From Clostridia bacterium (GTDB lineage Bacteria > Bacillota > Clostridia > Oscillospirales > CAG-272): a stretch of DNA of 9,632 nt. The position numbers were made by a program, and so were the translations under genes. Under the pieces are notes generated by a model. That model saw nothing but the letters and a program-made list of their open reading frames with translations. It ran no database searches and was not told the origin of the DNA. The stretch lies in assembly GCA_017520365.1 (NCBI GenBank), contig JAFXFQ010000013.1, positions 1 to 9,632 of the forward strand. Reading direction: 5' to 3'. The stretch's first letter is position 1. Every line of letters starts with the position of its first letter. This document shows positions 1 through 5,341 of the stretch, in pieces.

Positions 1-26
1 AGGTGTTTTTTCTTTATTATTTAACA

Positions 27-72
27 GACCGGATCAAAGGTTTCGTCGAAATGCATTTCGACGCTCACGGTC
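27..72. repeat. Nested palindrome, possible structured RNA stem
   Basis: Positions 44-63 form a perfect palindrome with arms CGTCGAAATG and CATTTCGACG. It lies inside a second inverted pair, GACCG at 27-31 and CGGTC at 68-72. There is no U-tract, so it is not a typical terminator. It could be a protein-binding palindrome or the stem of a non-coding RNA. Confidence 0.45.
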
Positions 73-115
73 GTTTCTGACTTTTAAAATTCAAGCGAGT
101 GCAGCGCCACGGTCT

Positions 116-140
116 AAAAACAGTCCACCGGACTGTTTTT
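116..140. terminator. Perfect hairpin with A/T tails, bidirectional terminator-like
   Basis: The arms AAAAACAGTCC (116-126) and GGACTGTTTTT (130-140) pair perfectly around the loop ACC. The T-run follows the GC stem on either strand, which is the layout of a bidirectional intrinsic terminator. No gene ends close by inside the window, so it may serve a gene beyond the left edge or be part of the repeated structure here. Confidence 0.5.
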
Positions 141-196
141 GCCTGTCGTACCGACATAGGCACGACCTTTCGATTCCGGGTAGAATTTGTTTCACC

Positions 197-235
197 AAAA
201 AGAAAAGAGGATGCGAAGCATCCTCTTTTCTTTTT
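197..235. terminator. Strong 18-bp perfect hairpin, bidirectional terminator-like
   Basis: The arms AAAAAGAAAAGAGGATGC (197-214) and GCATCCTCTTTTCTTTTT (218-235) are perfectly complementary around the loop GAA. The lower stem is A/T-rich and would give a U-rich tail in either direction. It could terminate the minus-strand gene ending at 400, although 165 bases downstream is far for that job. It may instead belong to the hairpin cluster in this region. Confidence 0.55.
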
Positions 236-241
236 GCGAAA

Positions 242-338
242 GAGCGACTAAAAGTAGTATAAATAGGGGTAAGAACGACCAAAAGTAGTGTGAGTGTTCT
301 GTTCGATGTCAAAGTGAAAATTTCCTAAAATGTAGTGT
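242..338. repeat. Three degenerate direct copies of CYAAAA(T)GTAGTRT
   Basis: The copies are CTAAAAGTAGTAT (248-260), CCAAAAGTAGTGT (279-291) and CTAAAATGTAGTGT (325-338, one base inserted). The first two sit in a longer match, 242-261 against 273-292, with 16 of 20 positions identical and 31 bp between starts. A coding explanation is unlikely because the copies fall in different frames. Function is unknown. Confidence 0.4.
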
Positions 339-399
339 TTTACATTTCTATCCGCAAAGAGCGTCTTTTCATCAAATCCTACATCGGTACGTATTTTGA

Positions 400-834
400 T
401 TAATATAAATCTTCAAATAGTTTGGTCAGTCGAAAAGTATTTTTATTTATTTTGTGCGTTTTCTGTGCTCCTTTGACCTTAAATCCCCAATAAGTCGGCT
501 CTGTTTCCTTTTTAGGATGGAAGATTCCACAGCAGTTATTCACATCAGAAAGAGCATTTGCTACCAATTGTGCCACTTTACTTTCACTGTTACATCCGTC
601 AGCTGGTATTGCGGCAAATTCCTTTGCATATAACATTAATTCAACAATCTGAATAGGAAACTGAAGATTCGAATATTGCAAATCGAATGCTAAAGAAAAC
701 AATTCACAGGTGCCTTTTGCTACTAACCGAAAATTCTCAAAATTCAACCTCATATCATACTGTTCTTCTATGCATTCTTGCCATGCGCGCTTAAGGTCCA
801 AGTATTTTAACATATCTGCATGATTCAAATTCAT
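400..834 (-). CDS. Hypothetical protein, 144 aa
   Basis: I do not recognise this protein. The start is well supported: ATG at 834-832 is preceded by GGAGGG (841-846) at a 6-base spacing. The stop is TAA at 402-400. There is no signal peptide or membrane segment, so it should be cytoplasmic. The N-terminal half looks helical and amphipathic (about residues 1-75). It is followed by a cysteine pair (C101-C102) and a basic tail (about 118-139, many K, R and N). The gene stands alone: upstream is the tRNA-Val terminator (934-970), downstream is the hairpin-rich non-coding region. By eye it is about 35-40% GC, lower than the metabolic genes in the window, which may mean it was acquired by transfer or is lineage-specific. 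I could not identify a clear promoter. The reading frame is likely real; its function is unknown. Confidence 0.7.
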   Translation of the reverse strand: MNLNHADMLKYLDLKRAWQECIEEQYDMRLNFENFRLVAKGTCELFSLAFDLQYSNLQFPIQIVELMLYAKEFAAIPADGCNSESKVAQLVANALSDVNNCCGIFHPKKETEPTYWGFKVKGAQKTHKINKNTFRLTKLFEDLY

Positions 835-846
835 TTTTTGCCCTCC

Positions 847-933
847 TTTTCATTTTTTTGTAATTTACAACTACTTTATTGATTCTCTTTTTGCGGTGGT
901 GATGAAGGCGACCGCAGGAAACGGATATCATTG
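847..933. promoter_or_regulatory. Leader region of the orphan gene with a small inverted repeat
   Basis: This spacer lies between the tRNA terminator and the 400-834 gene and must contain that gene's promoter. No good -35/-10 pair is visible. It holds a short inverted repeat, TTGTAA-T-TTACAA (858-870), just upstream of the ribosome binding site, and a 6-bp hairpin TGCGGT/ACCGCA (892-916). The first could be an operator, but both are short enough to arise by chance. Confidence 0.25.
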
Positions 934-970
934 AAAAACCTCTTTTGTCTACCGGACAAAAGAGGTTTTT
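934..970 (-). terminator. Intrinsic terminator of tRNA-Val
   Basis: Arms 934-949 and 955-970 are perfect 16-base complements (AAAAACCTCTTTTGTC with its partner) around the loop TACCG. The structure starts 5 bases past the encoded CCA of the minus-strand tRNA and gives a U-run in that direction. It would work in both orientations and separates the tRNA from the hypothetical gene at 400-834. Confidence 0.85.
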
Positions 971-974
971 TACA

Positions 975-1051
975 TGGTGGAAACAACTGGAATCGAACCA
1001 GTGACCCCTTGCATGTCAAGCAAGTACTCTAACCAGCTGAGCTATGCTTCC
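975..1051 (-). tRNA. tRNA-Val (anticodon GAC)
   Basis: On the minus strand the sequence folds as a complete cloverleaf. The acceptor stem is GGAAGCA (1051-1045) with TGTTTCC (985-979) and one G-U pair. The D arm is GCTC...GAGT. The anticodon stem CTTGC/GCAAG encloses the loop TTGACAT, placing GAC at positions 34-36. The T arm is ACTGG-TTCGATT-CCAGT, followed by discriminator A and an encoded CCA (977-975). Anticodon GAC reads valine codons GUC and GUU. It is a single-gene unit between its own promoter (1065-1093) and terminator (934-970). Confidence 0.95.
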
Positions 1052-1064
1052 GTTAACGTATGTT

Positions 1065-1093
1065 ATTATATAGACTTATTCGGGATTTGTCAA
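1065..1093 (-). promoter_or_regulatory. Consensus housekeeping promoter for tRNA-Val
   Basis: On the minus strand TTGACA (1093-1088) and TATAAT (1070-1065) are separated by 17 bases, an exact match to the sigma-A/sigma-70 consensus. Transcription should start near 1058, a few bases before the mature tRNA 5' end at 1051. Such a strong promoter fits a stable-RNA gene. Confidence 0.85.
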
Positions 1094-1163
1094 GTATCCG
1101 GCGAAAGAAAATAACGGAATTTTATTTAACCGGGCTGCTCCAAGGCACAAGCTGAATCCATTC

Positions 1164-1192
1164 TTGACAATGCCCCTCTCAAATATTATAAT
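1164..1192 (+). promoter_or_regulatory. Consensus promoter for the lipoprotein-kinase unit
   Basis: TTGACA (1164-1169) and TATAAT (1187-1192) with a 17-base spacer match the housekeeping consensus exactly. Transcription should start near 1199, leaving a leader of about 50 bases before the ATG at 1249. It diverges from the tRNA-Val promoter, with 70 bases between the two -35 boxes. Confidence 0.8.
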
Positions 1193-1248
1193 CAAGTTGA
1201 GCTGACAAATTTTTTAGAGCTGAGTTGATCTTTTGGAGGTAAGACGGA

Positions 1249-1752
1249 ATGAAAAGAATTATTGCACTTGTTATCCTTGCGGCGATGTGTCTTTCACTCT
1301 TTTCCTGCGGCACAGAGGCAAAGGCGGATGAGCCGGATGAGCAAGCAGAGAAAAGCAATGAGGAAAATGCTGCTTGTGAGGAGTTCCTTGGTGAATGGAT
1401 AATGGCATATTATGGACCAGACGGTAATCCCCCTACAACATGGGGTTATGCAATTCGAGTTATCATATTCAATGAAGATCAAAGCATCACCTACGGAGAG
1501 GAGTATTTTCCCGAGGATGAGATCGATGATCTTGATTCCGAGGACTTTATAGCAGCTATTGAAGAGGATGCAGAGTACGGAGTATGGGACTATTACAGTG
1601 AGGCTGAGCGAATCGTGGCGCACCTCGGACGCTATGGTAATATTTTTGAGCTGTCCGAAGAGGACGGTAAGCCCGTGCTGATGGATATGAACAACGATGA
1701 GGGCATCTGGTACAGGCCTGAAGATTTTGATTTCGCAAAAGCTAAAGATTAA
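1249..1752 (+). CDS. Small acidic lipoprotein, 167 aa, unknown function
   Basis: This is a predicted surface lipoprotein of unknown function. Residues 1-20 form a lipoprotein signal peptide: MKR, a hydrophobic stretch, then lipobox LFSC with C20 as the lipidated cysteine. An acidic, low-complexity linker follows (about 22-45). The rest (about 46-160) has short blocks such as GEW (48-50), IIFNEDQSITYGE (72-84) and GVWDYY (111-116). The alternating pattern recalls small lipocalin-like beta-barrel lipoproteins of Clostridia, a low-confidence resemblance. The protein is strongly acidic. The start is supported by GGAGG (1235-1239) 9 bases before the ATG, and a perfect consensus promoter lies at 1164-1192. 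The phosphotransferase gene follows after 26 bases on the same strand with no terminator between, so the two are probably co-transcribed. Confidence 0.8.
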   Translation: MKRIIALVILAAMCLSLFSCGTEAKADEPDEQAEKSNEENAACEEFLGEWIMAYYGPDGNPPTTWGYAIRVIIFNEDQSITYGEEYFPEDEIDDLDSEDFIAAIEEDAEYGVWDYYSEAERIVAHLGRYGNIFELSEEDGKPVLMDMNNDEGIWYRPEDFDFAKAKD

Positions 1753-1778
1753 GCTGTAAATAACGGATTGATTCGTAT

Positions 1779-2690
1779 ATGAACATTGAAAGCATTATAA
1801 AAAGCTCAATAAAAGCAAATATGGGTCTTTCGGCACTTGAGCTTTCAAAGCTTGGTAACGGATCAGTTGGCTCTGTATATAAGGTTTTGTGCGATACTGC
1901 ACCTGAAACTATTGCCGTAAAGGTCTCAAGCCACCCTGCCGTTATGAAGCAGGAATACAGGATGCTGTCCTTTCTCCGTGAAAAAACAGAGAGTAAAATA
2001 CCGAGGGTATACTATTTCGAAGAGCGGAAAGATTGCGGCATCATCGCCATGGAATATATAAACGGCGTCAGCGGTGAGAGCGATGCGGTAAAGAATTTAC
2101 CCGATAAGGTAAAGCTTGCAAACAGTATCGTGGATAACCTTATCACTCTTCAAAAAGTCAAGGGTGATAAATTCGGCCCCTATGATGCCCCAACCTTCAA
2201 TTCGTGGCGTGAGTTTTACAAGGGCTTTGCCGATGAAATCCTTGAGTTTTCAAAAATCAAACATTCTGAGGGGCGGCTTGATGCTTACGTTCTTTCGGCG
2301 GTGGAGCGATCCTTTGGGTATTTCAACGAAATATTCGGAGGTGAAGATTTTCTCCCTACCTTGATCCACGGCGACTATTGGATGCCCAATTTCATAATAG
2401 ATCCCGAAAAAGCAGAGCTTCTTTCGGTGGTGGACCCCTTCAACGTAATGTGGGCAGACCCTGAGTACGAGCTTTTCGCGCTGGACGTTGGCTATGGAAT
2501 CGAGCTTGGACTTTACAGGCTTTATAAAAGCAAGGTACAGACAACCAAATACTGTGACGTAAAGCTTGAGCTGTACGCCCTCTATTCTGAGATATTGTGG
2601 TATAAAAAGCTTGGAAGCATAGACCACAGTTTTCTCAGAATGCGTGCCGAAAGGCTGATCGGGGCAATGGATAGATTCAATTTGATATAA
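1779..2690 (+). CDS. APH/fructosamine-kinase-like phosphotransferase
   Basis: This protein belongs to the aminoglycoside phosphotransferase/fructosamine kinase/choline kinase-like superfamily, which transfers the gamma-phosphate of ATP to a small-molecule hydroxyl. Visible landmarks in its 303 residues are a glycine-rich loop (GNGSVGSV, 26-33), the ATP-binding lysine in IAVKV (K48), a helix-C glutamate (E59), a hinge at MEYIN (91-95), the catalytic HGD (197-199) with N204 five residues after D199, and a metal-binding D219 in VVDP. All catalytic residues are present, so it should be active. The order HGDYWMPN then VDP resembles the fructosamine kinase branch as much as the antibiotic kinases, so substrate and any resistance role cannot be called. 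No good ribosome binding site precedes the ATG at 1779, so translation may be coupled to the lipoprotein gene. A bidirectional terminator follows at once. Confidence 0.85.
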   Translation: MNIESIIKSSIKANMGLSALELSKLGNGSVGSVYKVLCDTAPETIAVKVSSHPAVMKQEYRMLSFLREKTESKIPRVYYFEERKDCGIIAMEYINGVSGESDAVKNLPDKVKLANSIVDNLITLQKVKGDKFGPYDAPTFNSWREFYKGFADEILEFSKIKHSEGRLDAYVLSAVERSFGYFNEIFGGEDFLPTLIHGDYWMPNFIIDPEKAELLSVVDPFNVMWADPEYELFALDVGYGIELGLYRLYKSKVQTTKYCDVKLELYALYSEILWYKKLGSIDHSFLRMRAERLIGAMDRFNLI

Positions 2691-2695
2691 AATTA

Positions 2696-2731
2696 AAAAT
2701 GCTTGTCGATAAAGGTATCGGCAAGCATTTT
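2696..2731. terminator. Bidirectional terminator between convergent genes
   Basis: Arms 2696-2711 and 2716-2731 pair over 16 bases (AAAATGCTTGTCGATA with TATCGGCAAGCATTTT, one G-T wobble) around a 4-base loop. It lies 5 bases after the phosphotransferase stop and 2 bases past the end of the convergent ABC ATPase gene. A T-rich tail follows on both strands, so it serves both transcription units. Confidence 0.85.
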
Positions 2732-2733
2732 CT

Positions 2734-3522
2734 TTATTTGTTCGACATTGCGCTGATGAATTTGCAGATTCGCTCGTTTGAGCTGTTACAGAATATCTCG
2801 TCGGGGGTGCCGCAGGCGGCAACAACGCCCTCGTCCATAAAAATGATCTTATCGGAGACCTCTCTGGCAAAGGCCATCTCGTGGGTGACGATTATCATAG
2901 TGACCTTTCTCTGAGCAAGCTCCTTGATAACAGCAAGCACCTCGCCCGTAAGCTCAGGGTCAAGGGCGCTTGTGGGTTCGTCAAAGCAAAGTATCTGAGG
3001 AGAGAGCATAAGAGCACGGGCAATGGCAACTCTCTGCTGTTGACCGCCGGAAAGCTGGCAGGGGTAGAAATCCTTCTTTTCGGAAAGACCCACACTTTCA
3101 AGTGTCTCCAGAGCCTGCTTGTCAATGCTCTCAAAAAGCTGATTTTTTGAAAGCGTTTTGTCTTTTTTTGCGGCTTCCTTTACCCTGAGCTTTGCCGCAA
3201 GAGTCAGGTTTTCCAGAACGGTGTATTGGGGGAAAAGGTTGAACTGCTGAAAAACAAGGCCGAAATTCAGGCGGTTTTCCCTGAGCACGCGGTCAGGAAG
3301 CTCCTTGTTGTCGGCAGAGAATATCTCTCTTCCGTTGACCTCTATCCTGCCTTCGTTTGGGGTCTCAAGAAAGTTGAGACAACGGAGCAGGGTGGTCTTG
3401 CCGCTTCCCGATGAGCCGAGAATGGAGATGACCTCACCCTGTTCAACGGAGAAGGTGATGCCCTTCAGTACCTCGGTCTTGCCGAAGCTTTTTTTCAGAT
3501 CGTATACGTTAAGTATTGACAT
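2734..3522 (-). CDS. Polar amino acid ABC transporter, ATP-binding protein
   Basis: This is the cytoplasmic ATPase that powers amino acid uptake with the permease and binding protein encoded just upstream. All ABC motifs are intact in its 262 residues: Walker A GSSGSGKT (36-43), Q-loop FQQFNLFP (91-98), signature LSGGQQQR (157-164), Walker B ILCFDEP (177-183) with catalytic E182, D-loop SALD (185-188) and the H-loop histidine H214. These are closest to the GlnQ/HisP class. It is longer than E. coli GlnQ (240 aa), mostly because of about 12 extra charged residues between LENLTLAA and ESVGL (roughly 113-138). The start ATG at 3522 follows AAGGAGGT (3536-3529) at 6 bases. That site overlaps the permease stop codon (3537-3535), so the two genes are tightly coupled. 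It is the last gene of the operon. The exact amino acid cannot be read from the ATPase. Confidence 0.95.
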   Translation of the reverse strand: MSILNVYDLKKSFGKTEVLKGITFSVEQGEVISILGSSGSGKTTLLRCLNFLETPNEGRIEVNGREIFSADNKELPDRVLRENRLNFGLVFQQFNLFPQYTVLENLTLAAKLRVKEAAKKDKTLSKNQLFESIDKQALETLESVGLSEKKDFYPCQLSGGQQQRVAIARALMLSPQILCFDEPTSALDPELTGEVLAVIKELAQRKVTMIIVTHEMAFAREVSDKIIFMDEGVVAACGTPDEIFCNSSNERICKFISAMSNK

Positions 3523-3534
3523 AGCGGCACCTCC

Positions 3535-4233
3535 TTAATTTTTGAAATAGCTGAGCTTCTTTTCCATCTTTGCAAAGAGGATGGTGAGAAGTCCTGAGAA
3601 AAGCAAATAAAAGGCGCCTGTGTAGAACAAAGGCCATATGATGCCCTCTGACTTGATAAACTTCTGTCCCGCCCAGATGATCTCGTAGCAGGTGATTATA
3701 CGGGCAAGCGACGTATCCTTGACCAGAGTTATTATCTCGTTGGACATAGGGGGCAGAATACGCTTGATGACCTGAAGAAGCACGACACGGAAAAATATCT
3801 GGGTTTTCGTCATACCAAGCACCTGACCTGCCTCGTACTGACCGCGGGGAATGCTTTCAATACCGCCTCTGTAGATCTCGGAGAAATAACAGGCGTAGTT
3901 GATTGAGAAAGCGATTATCGTTGCAACAAAGGGAGAGAAGGAGTTCAGATAATCAGCAATATAGTAAATTACGTTGCCTGCCTGACCCGCGCGCTCCATT
4001 GAAGCGCAAAGAAGTCCGGGGCCGAAATATACCACGATAAGCTGGAGCATAAGAGGAGTACCTCTGATGATCCAGACGAATACCTTAACAAGCCACTGCA
4101 AGGGCTTGAATCGGCTCATCGACCCAAAGCAGATCACAAGACCCAGGGGGATAGAGAAGAGAAGAGTCAGAAAAAATATCTGCAGGGTGGTAAGAAAACC
4201 GCCGAACAGAGCGAGTGTAACTTCAATAAACAT
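3535..4233 (-). CDS. Polar amino acid ABC transporter, permease
   Basis: This is the membrane channel subunit of the amino acid importer (HisM/GlnP-type, 232 aa, probably a homodimer because only one permease gene is present). Hydrophobic segments lie at roughly 12-37, 46-72, 100-118, 175-188 and 197-221. Family landmarks are RGTPLMLQL (57-65), the EAA loop EAGQVLGMTKTQIFFRVVL (134-152), which contacts the ATPase, and NEIITLVKDTSL (165-176). The ATG at 4233 has an AAGGAC site (4246-4241) at 7 bases. It lies 86 bases downstream of the binding-protein gene, a gap holding a strong hairpin (4266-4292). The stop codon overlaps the ribosome binding site of the ATPase gene. Confidence 0.94.
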   Translation of the reverse strand: MFIEVTLALFGGFLTTLQIFFLTLLFSIPLGLVICFGSMSRFKPLQWLVKVFVWIIRGTPLMLQLIVVYFGPGLLCASMERAGQAGNVIYYIADYLNSFSPFVATIIAFSINYACYFSEIYRGGIESIPRGQYEAGQVLGMTKTQIFFRVVLLQVIKRILPPMSNEIITLVKDTSLARIITCYEIIWAGQKFIKSEGIIWPLFYTGAFYLLFSGLLTILFAKMEKKLSYFKN

Positions 4234-4265
4234 AACAGTAGTCCTTGTGTTAATAAAAACAAACC

Positions 4266-4292
4266 GGGAATTCCCCGATTCGGGGAATTCCC
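4266..4292 (-). promoter_or_regulatory. Intercistronic hairpin between binding-protein and permease genes
   Basis: GGGAATTCCCCG (4266-4277) and CGGGGAATTCCC (4281-4292) form a perfect 12-bp GC-rich stem with a 3-base loop. On the transcribed minus strand it is followed by GGTTTGTTTTTATT, an interrupted U-tract. The likely role is partial termination or protection of the upstream mRNA from 3' decay, so that binding protein is made in excess over the membrane subunits, a known arrangement in ABC importer operons. A promoter for permease/ATPase alone was not apparent. Confidence 0.75.
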
Positions 4293-4319
4293 TCTGCTTG
4301 TAAGTAATAAGAGCCGAAA

Positions 4320-5111
4320 TTATTTCTTGTCGGCAACGAGAGAAACCTCGTACTTTTCAGCAAGCTTTCCGAGTGTGCCGTCCTCAATAAACTCAGCCAT
4401 AAGCTCATTGATCTTTGCGGTCAGATCGGAGTCCTTTCTGCAAGCGATGGCATATTCCTCCTCGGAGAGGGAGAAGGTGGTTGTAAGTGTGTCGTAAGCC
4501 TTGCCCTCACCGGTCATTGCGTTTGCCATTGTGATGTCGATAACGCAAGCCTCAGCCTTGCCGGATTCAACAGCCATAAGCGCGTCTGCCTGTGTGGGCC
4601 ATTCCTTGAACTTCAGTTCTGCCTCTGCGCAAACACCCTTGCCTGCGCTGCCGACCTCAACCGCGATTTCAACGTCCTTGAGGCTTTCCTTGTCAGCGTA
4701 CTTCTCAGCGTTTTCAGCCTTTGTAACGAGAACCTGAGCGTTGATAACGTAAGTATCGGTACAGCTTGCGTTATTCTTTGCCTCGTCTGTGAGGGTCATA
4801 CCGTTCCAAACGCAGTCAATGTCCTTGGCCTCAAGGAATTCCCACTTGCTGTCCCAGTCGATCTCAACGAATTCAACCTCAACACCGAGCTTTTCTCCAA
4901 CGAGCTGAGCAAACTCTGTGTCAAAGCCGATCCAGTTGCCCTTGTCGTCCTTGTAGTTCATAGGCTTGTAGTCTGTCATACCGATAACAAGCTTGCCCTT
5001 GTCGGTGATGTATTCAAGGTCTGTGCCGTTAAACTTCTTAGCGCAGGAGGCAAGAGGGAGTGCTACCATCATGATAGCGAGGATGAGTGCGATGATCTTT
5101 GTGAATTTCAT
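4320..5111 (-). CDS. Amino acid ABC transporter, substrate-binding lipoprotein
   Basis: This is the extracellular receptor of the importer (bacterial solute-binding family 3, 263 aa). The lipoprotein signal ends in lipobox LASC with C23, so the mature protein is tethered to the outer membrane face. Family landmarks are KGKLVIGMTDYKPMNYKD (38-55), IGFDTEFAQLVGEKLG (61-76), VWNGMTLTDE (101-110), AVEVGSAGKG (150-159) and VIDITMANAM (190-199). D192 fits the aspartate that binds the ligand amino group. The arginine that usually follows the GMT.T motif and binds the ligand carboxylate is absent: the aligned residue is A111. The ligand is therefore uncertain, though the family and operon support a polar amino acid. 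The ATG at 5111 has an AAGGA-type site (about 5121-5125) at 9 bases. It is the first gene of the operon, with a promoter at 5173-5201. Confidence 0.93.
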   Translation of the reverse strand: MKFTKIIALILAIMMVALPLASCAKKFNGTDLEYITDKGKLVIGMTDYKPMNYKDDKGNWIGFDTEFAQLVGEKLGVEVEFVEIDWDSKWEFLEAKDIDCVWNGMTLTDEAKNNASCTDTYVINAQVLVTKAENAEKYADKESLKDVEIAVEVGSAGKGVCAEAELKFKEWPTQADALMAVESGKAEACVIDITMANAMTGEGKAYDTLTTTFSLSEEEYAIACRKDSDLTAKINELMAEFIEDGTLGKLAEKYEVSLVADKK

Positions 5112-5139
5112 TTTATTAGTTCCTTTCGGGCTGATTTAT

Positions 5140-5159
5140 CACTTTACTTTGCTAAAGTG
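5140..5159 (-). promoter_or_regulatory. Leader hairpin of the amino acid transporter mRNA
   Basis: CACTTTA (5140-5146) and TAAAGTG (5153-5159) form a 7-bp stem with a 6-base loop, starting about 6 bases after the predicted transcription start. It is A/T-rich and has no U-tract. It could be an operator or an mRNA 5' stabiliser. The leader of about 55 bases is too short for a T-box or a typical riboswitch. Confidence 0.3.
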
Positions 5160-5172
5160 GATTGATGTTGAT

Positions 5173-5201
5173 ATGATACTCCAAAACTAACAAAATGTCA
5201 A
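5173..5201 (-). promoter_or_regulatory. Promoter of the amino acid ABC transporter operon
   Basis: On the minus strand TTGACA (5201-5196) and TATCAT (5178-5173) are 17 bases apart. The -35 is exact and the -10 has one mismatch. Transcription should begin near 5166, about 55 bases before the binding-protein ATG. Confidence 0.75.
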
Positions 5202-5233
5202 GAGAAAATAATAAAAAAATTAATAATTCTGAA

Positions 5234-5263
5234 AAAAAGCAGCCACGTCAGTGGCTGCTTTTT
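5234..5263. terminator. Intrinsic terminator upstream of the transporter operon
   Basis: AAAAAGCAGCCAC (5234-5246) and GTGGCTGCTTTTT (5251-5263) form a perfect 13-bp stem with a 4-base loop. A run of seven A on the plus strand gives a U7 tail for minus-strand transcripts. It isolates the ABC operon from the upstream dockerin-protein gene. Confidence 0.85.
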
Positions 5264-5296
5264 GTGTACGACAGGGCTTGAAAGGGCGAAAAGCTT

Positions 5297-5322
5297 GAAA
5301 GTCCCTGAAATCAGGGACTTTC
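5297..5322. terminator. Second hairpin after the dockerin-protein gene
   Basis: GAAAGTCCCTGA (5297-5308) and TCAGGGACTTTC (5311-5322) are perfect 12-base complements separated by two bases. The real loop is probably larger. It begins 20 bases after the stop of the minus-strand gene ending at 5342. Its U-tract is poor in the minus direction (AAGCTTTTC), so it may act with the stronger terminator at 5234-5263. Confidence 0.6.
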
Positions 5323-5341
5323 TTTTATATGACGGTGTTGA

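Larger units (their letters stand above)
1..399. other. Non-coding region with clustered hairpins
   Basis: I see no credible gene here. The one longer open frame (91-312, minus strand) runs straight through two perfect hairpins, has no ribosome binding site and resembles no family I know. The stretch contains a 20-bp perfect palindrome (44-63), a bracketing 5-bp stem GACCG (27-31) with CGGTC (68-72), a hairpin at 116-140, an imperfect hairpin at about 140-163, an 18-bp perfect hairpin at 197-235, three degenerate copies of a CYAAAA(T)GTAGTRT motif (248-338) and a weak 7-bp hairpin at 328-347. So many structures in 240 bases suggest a dispersed non-coding repeat or structured RNA cut by the window edge. 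That reading is an inference. Confidence 0.5.

Noticed and set aside
91..312. 73-aa open frame on the minus strand
   Set aside because: It crosses two perfect hairpins and the short direct repeats, has no ribosome binding site, and looks like translated non-coding repeat.
1..400. CRISPR array
   Set aside because: The repeats are short, degenerate and unevenly spaced, with no spacer pattern and no cas genes in the window.
1294..1623. 109-aa frame antisense to the lipoprotein gene
   Set aside because: The opposite strand carries a gene with promoter, ribosome binding site and signal peptide; this frame has none of these.
1779..2690. Call of the kinase as an aminoglycoside resistance enzyme
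   Set aside because: The fold motifs are shared by many small-molecule kinases. Nothing in the sequence or context indicates an antibiotic substrate.
2250..2870. 206-aa minus-strand frame across the kinase/ATPase junction
   Set aside because: It overlaps two well-supported genes and runs through the bidirectional terminator at 2696-2731.
5112..5172. T-box or amino acid riboswitch in the transporter leader
   Set aside because: The predicted leader is about 55 bases, holds only a 7-bp hairpin and shows no T-box sequence or terminator/antiterminator pair.
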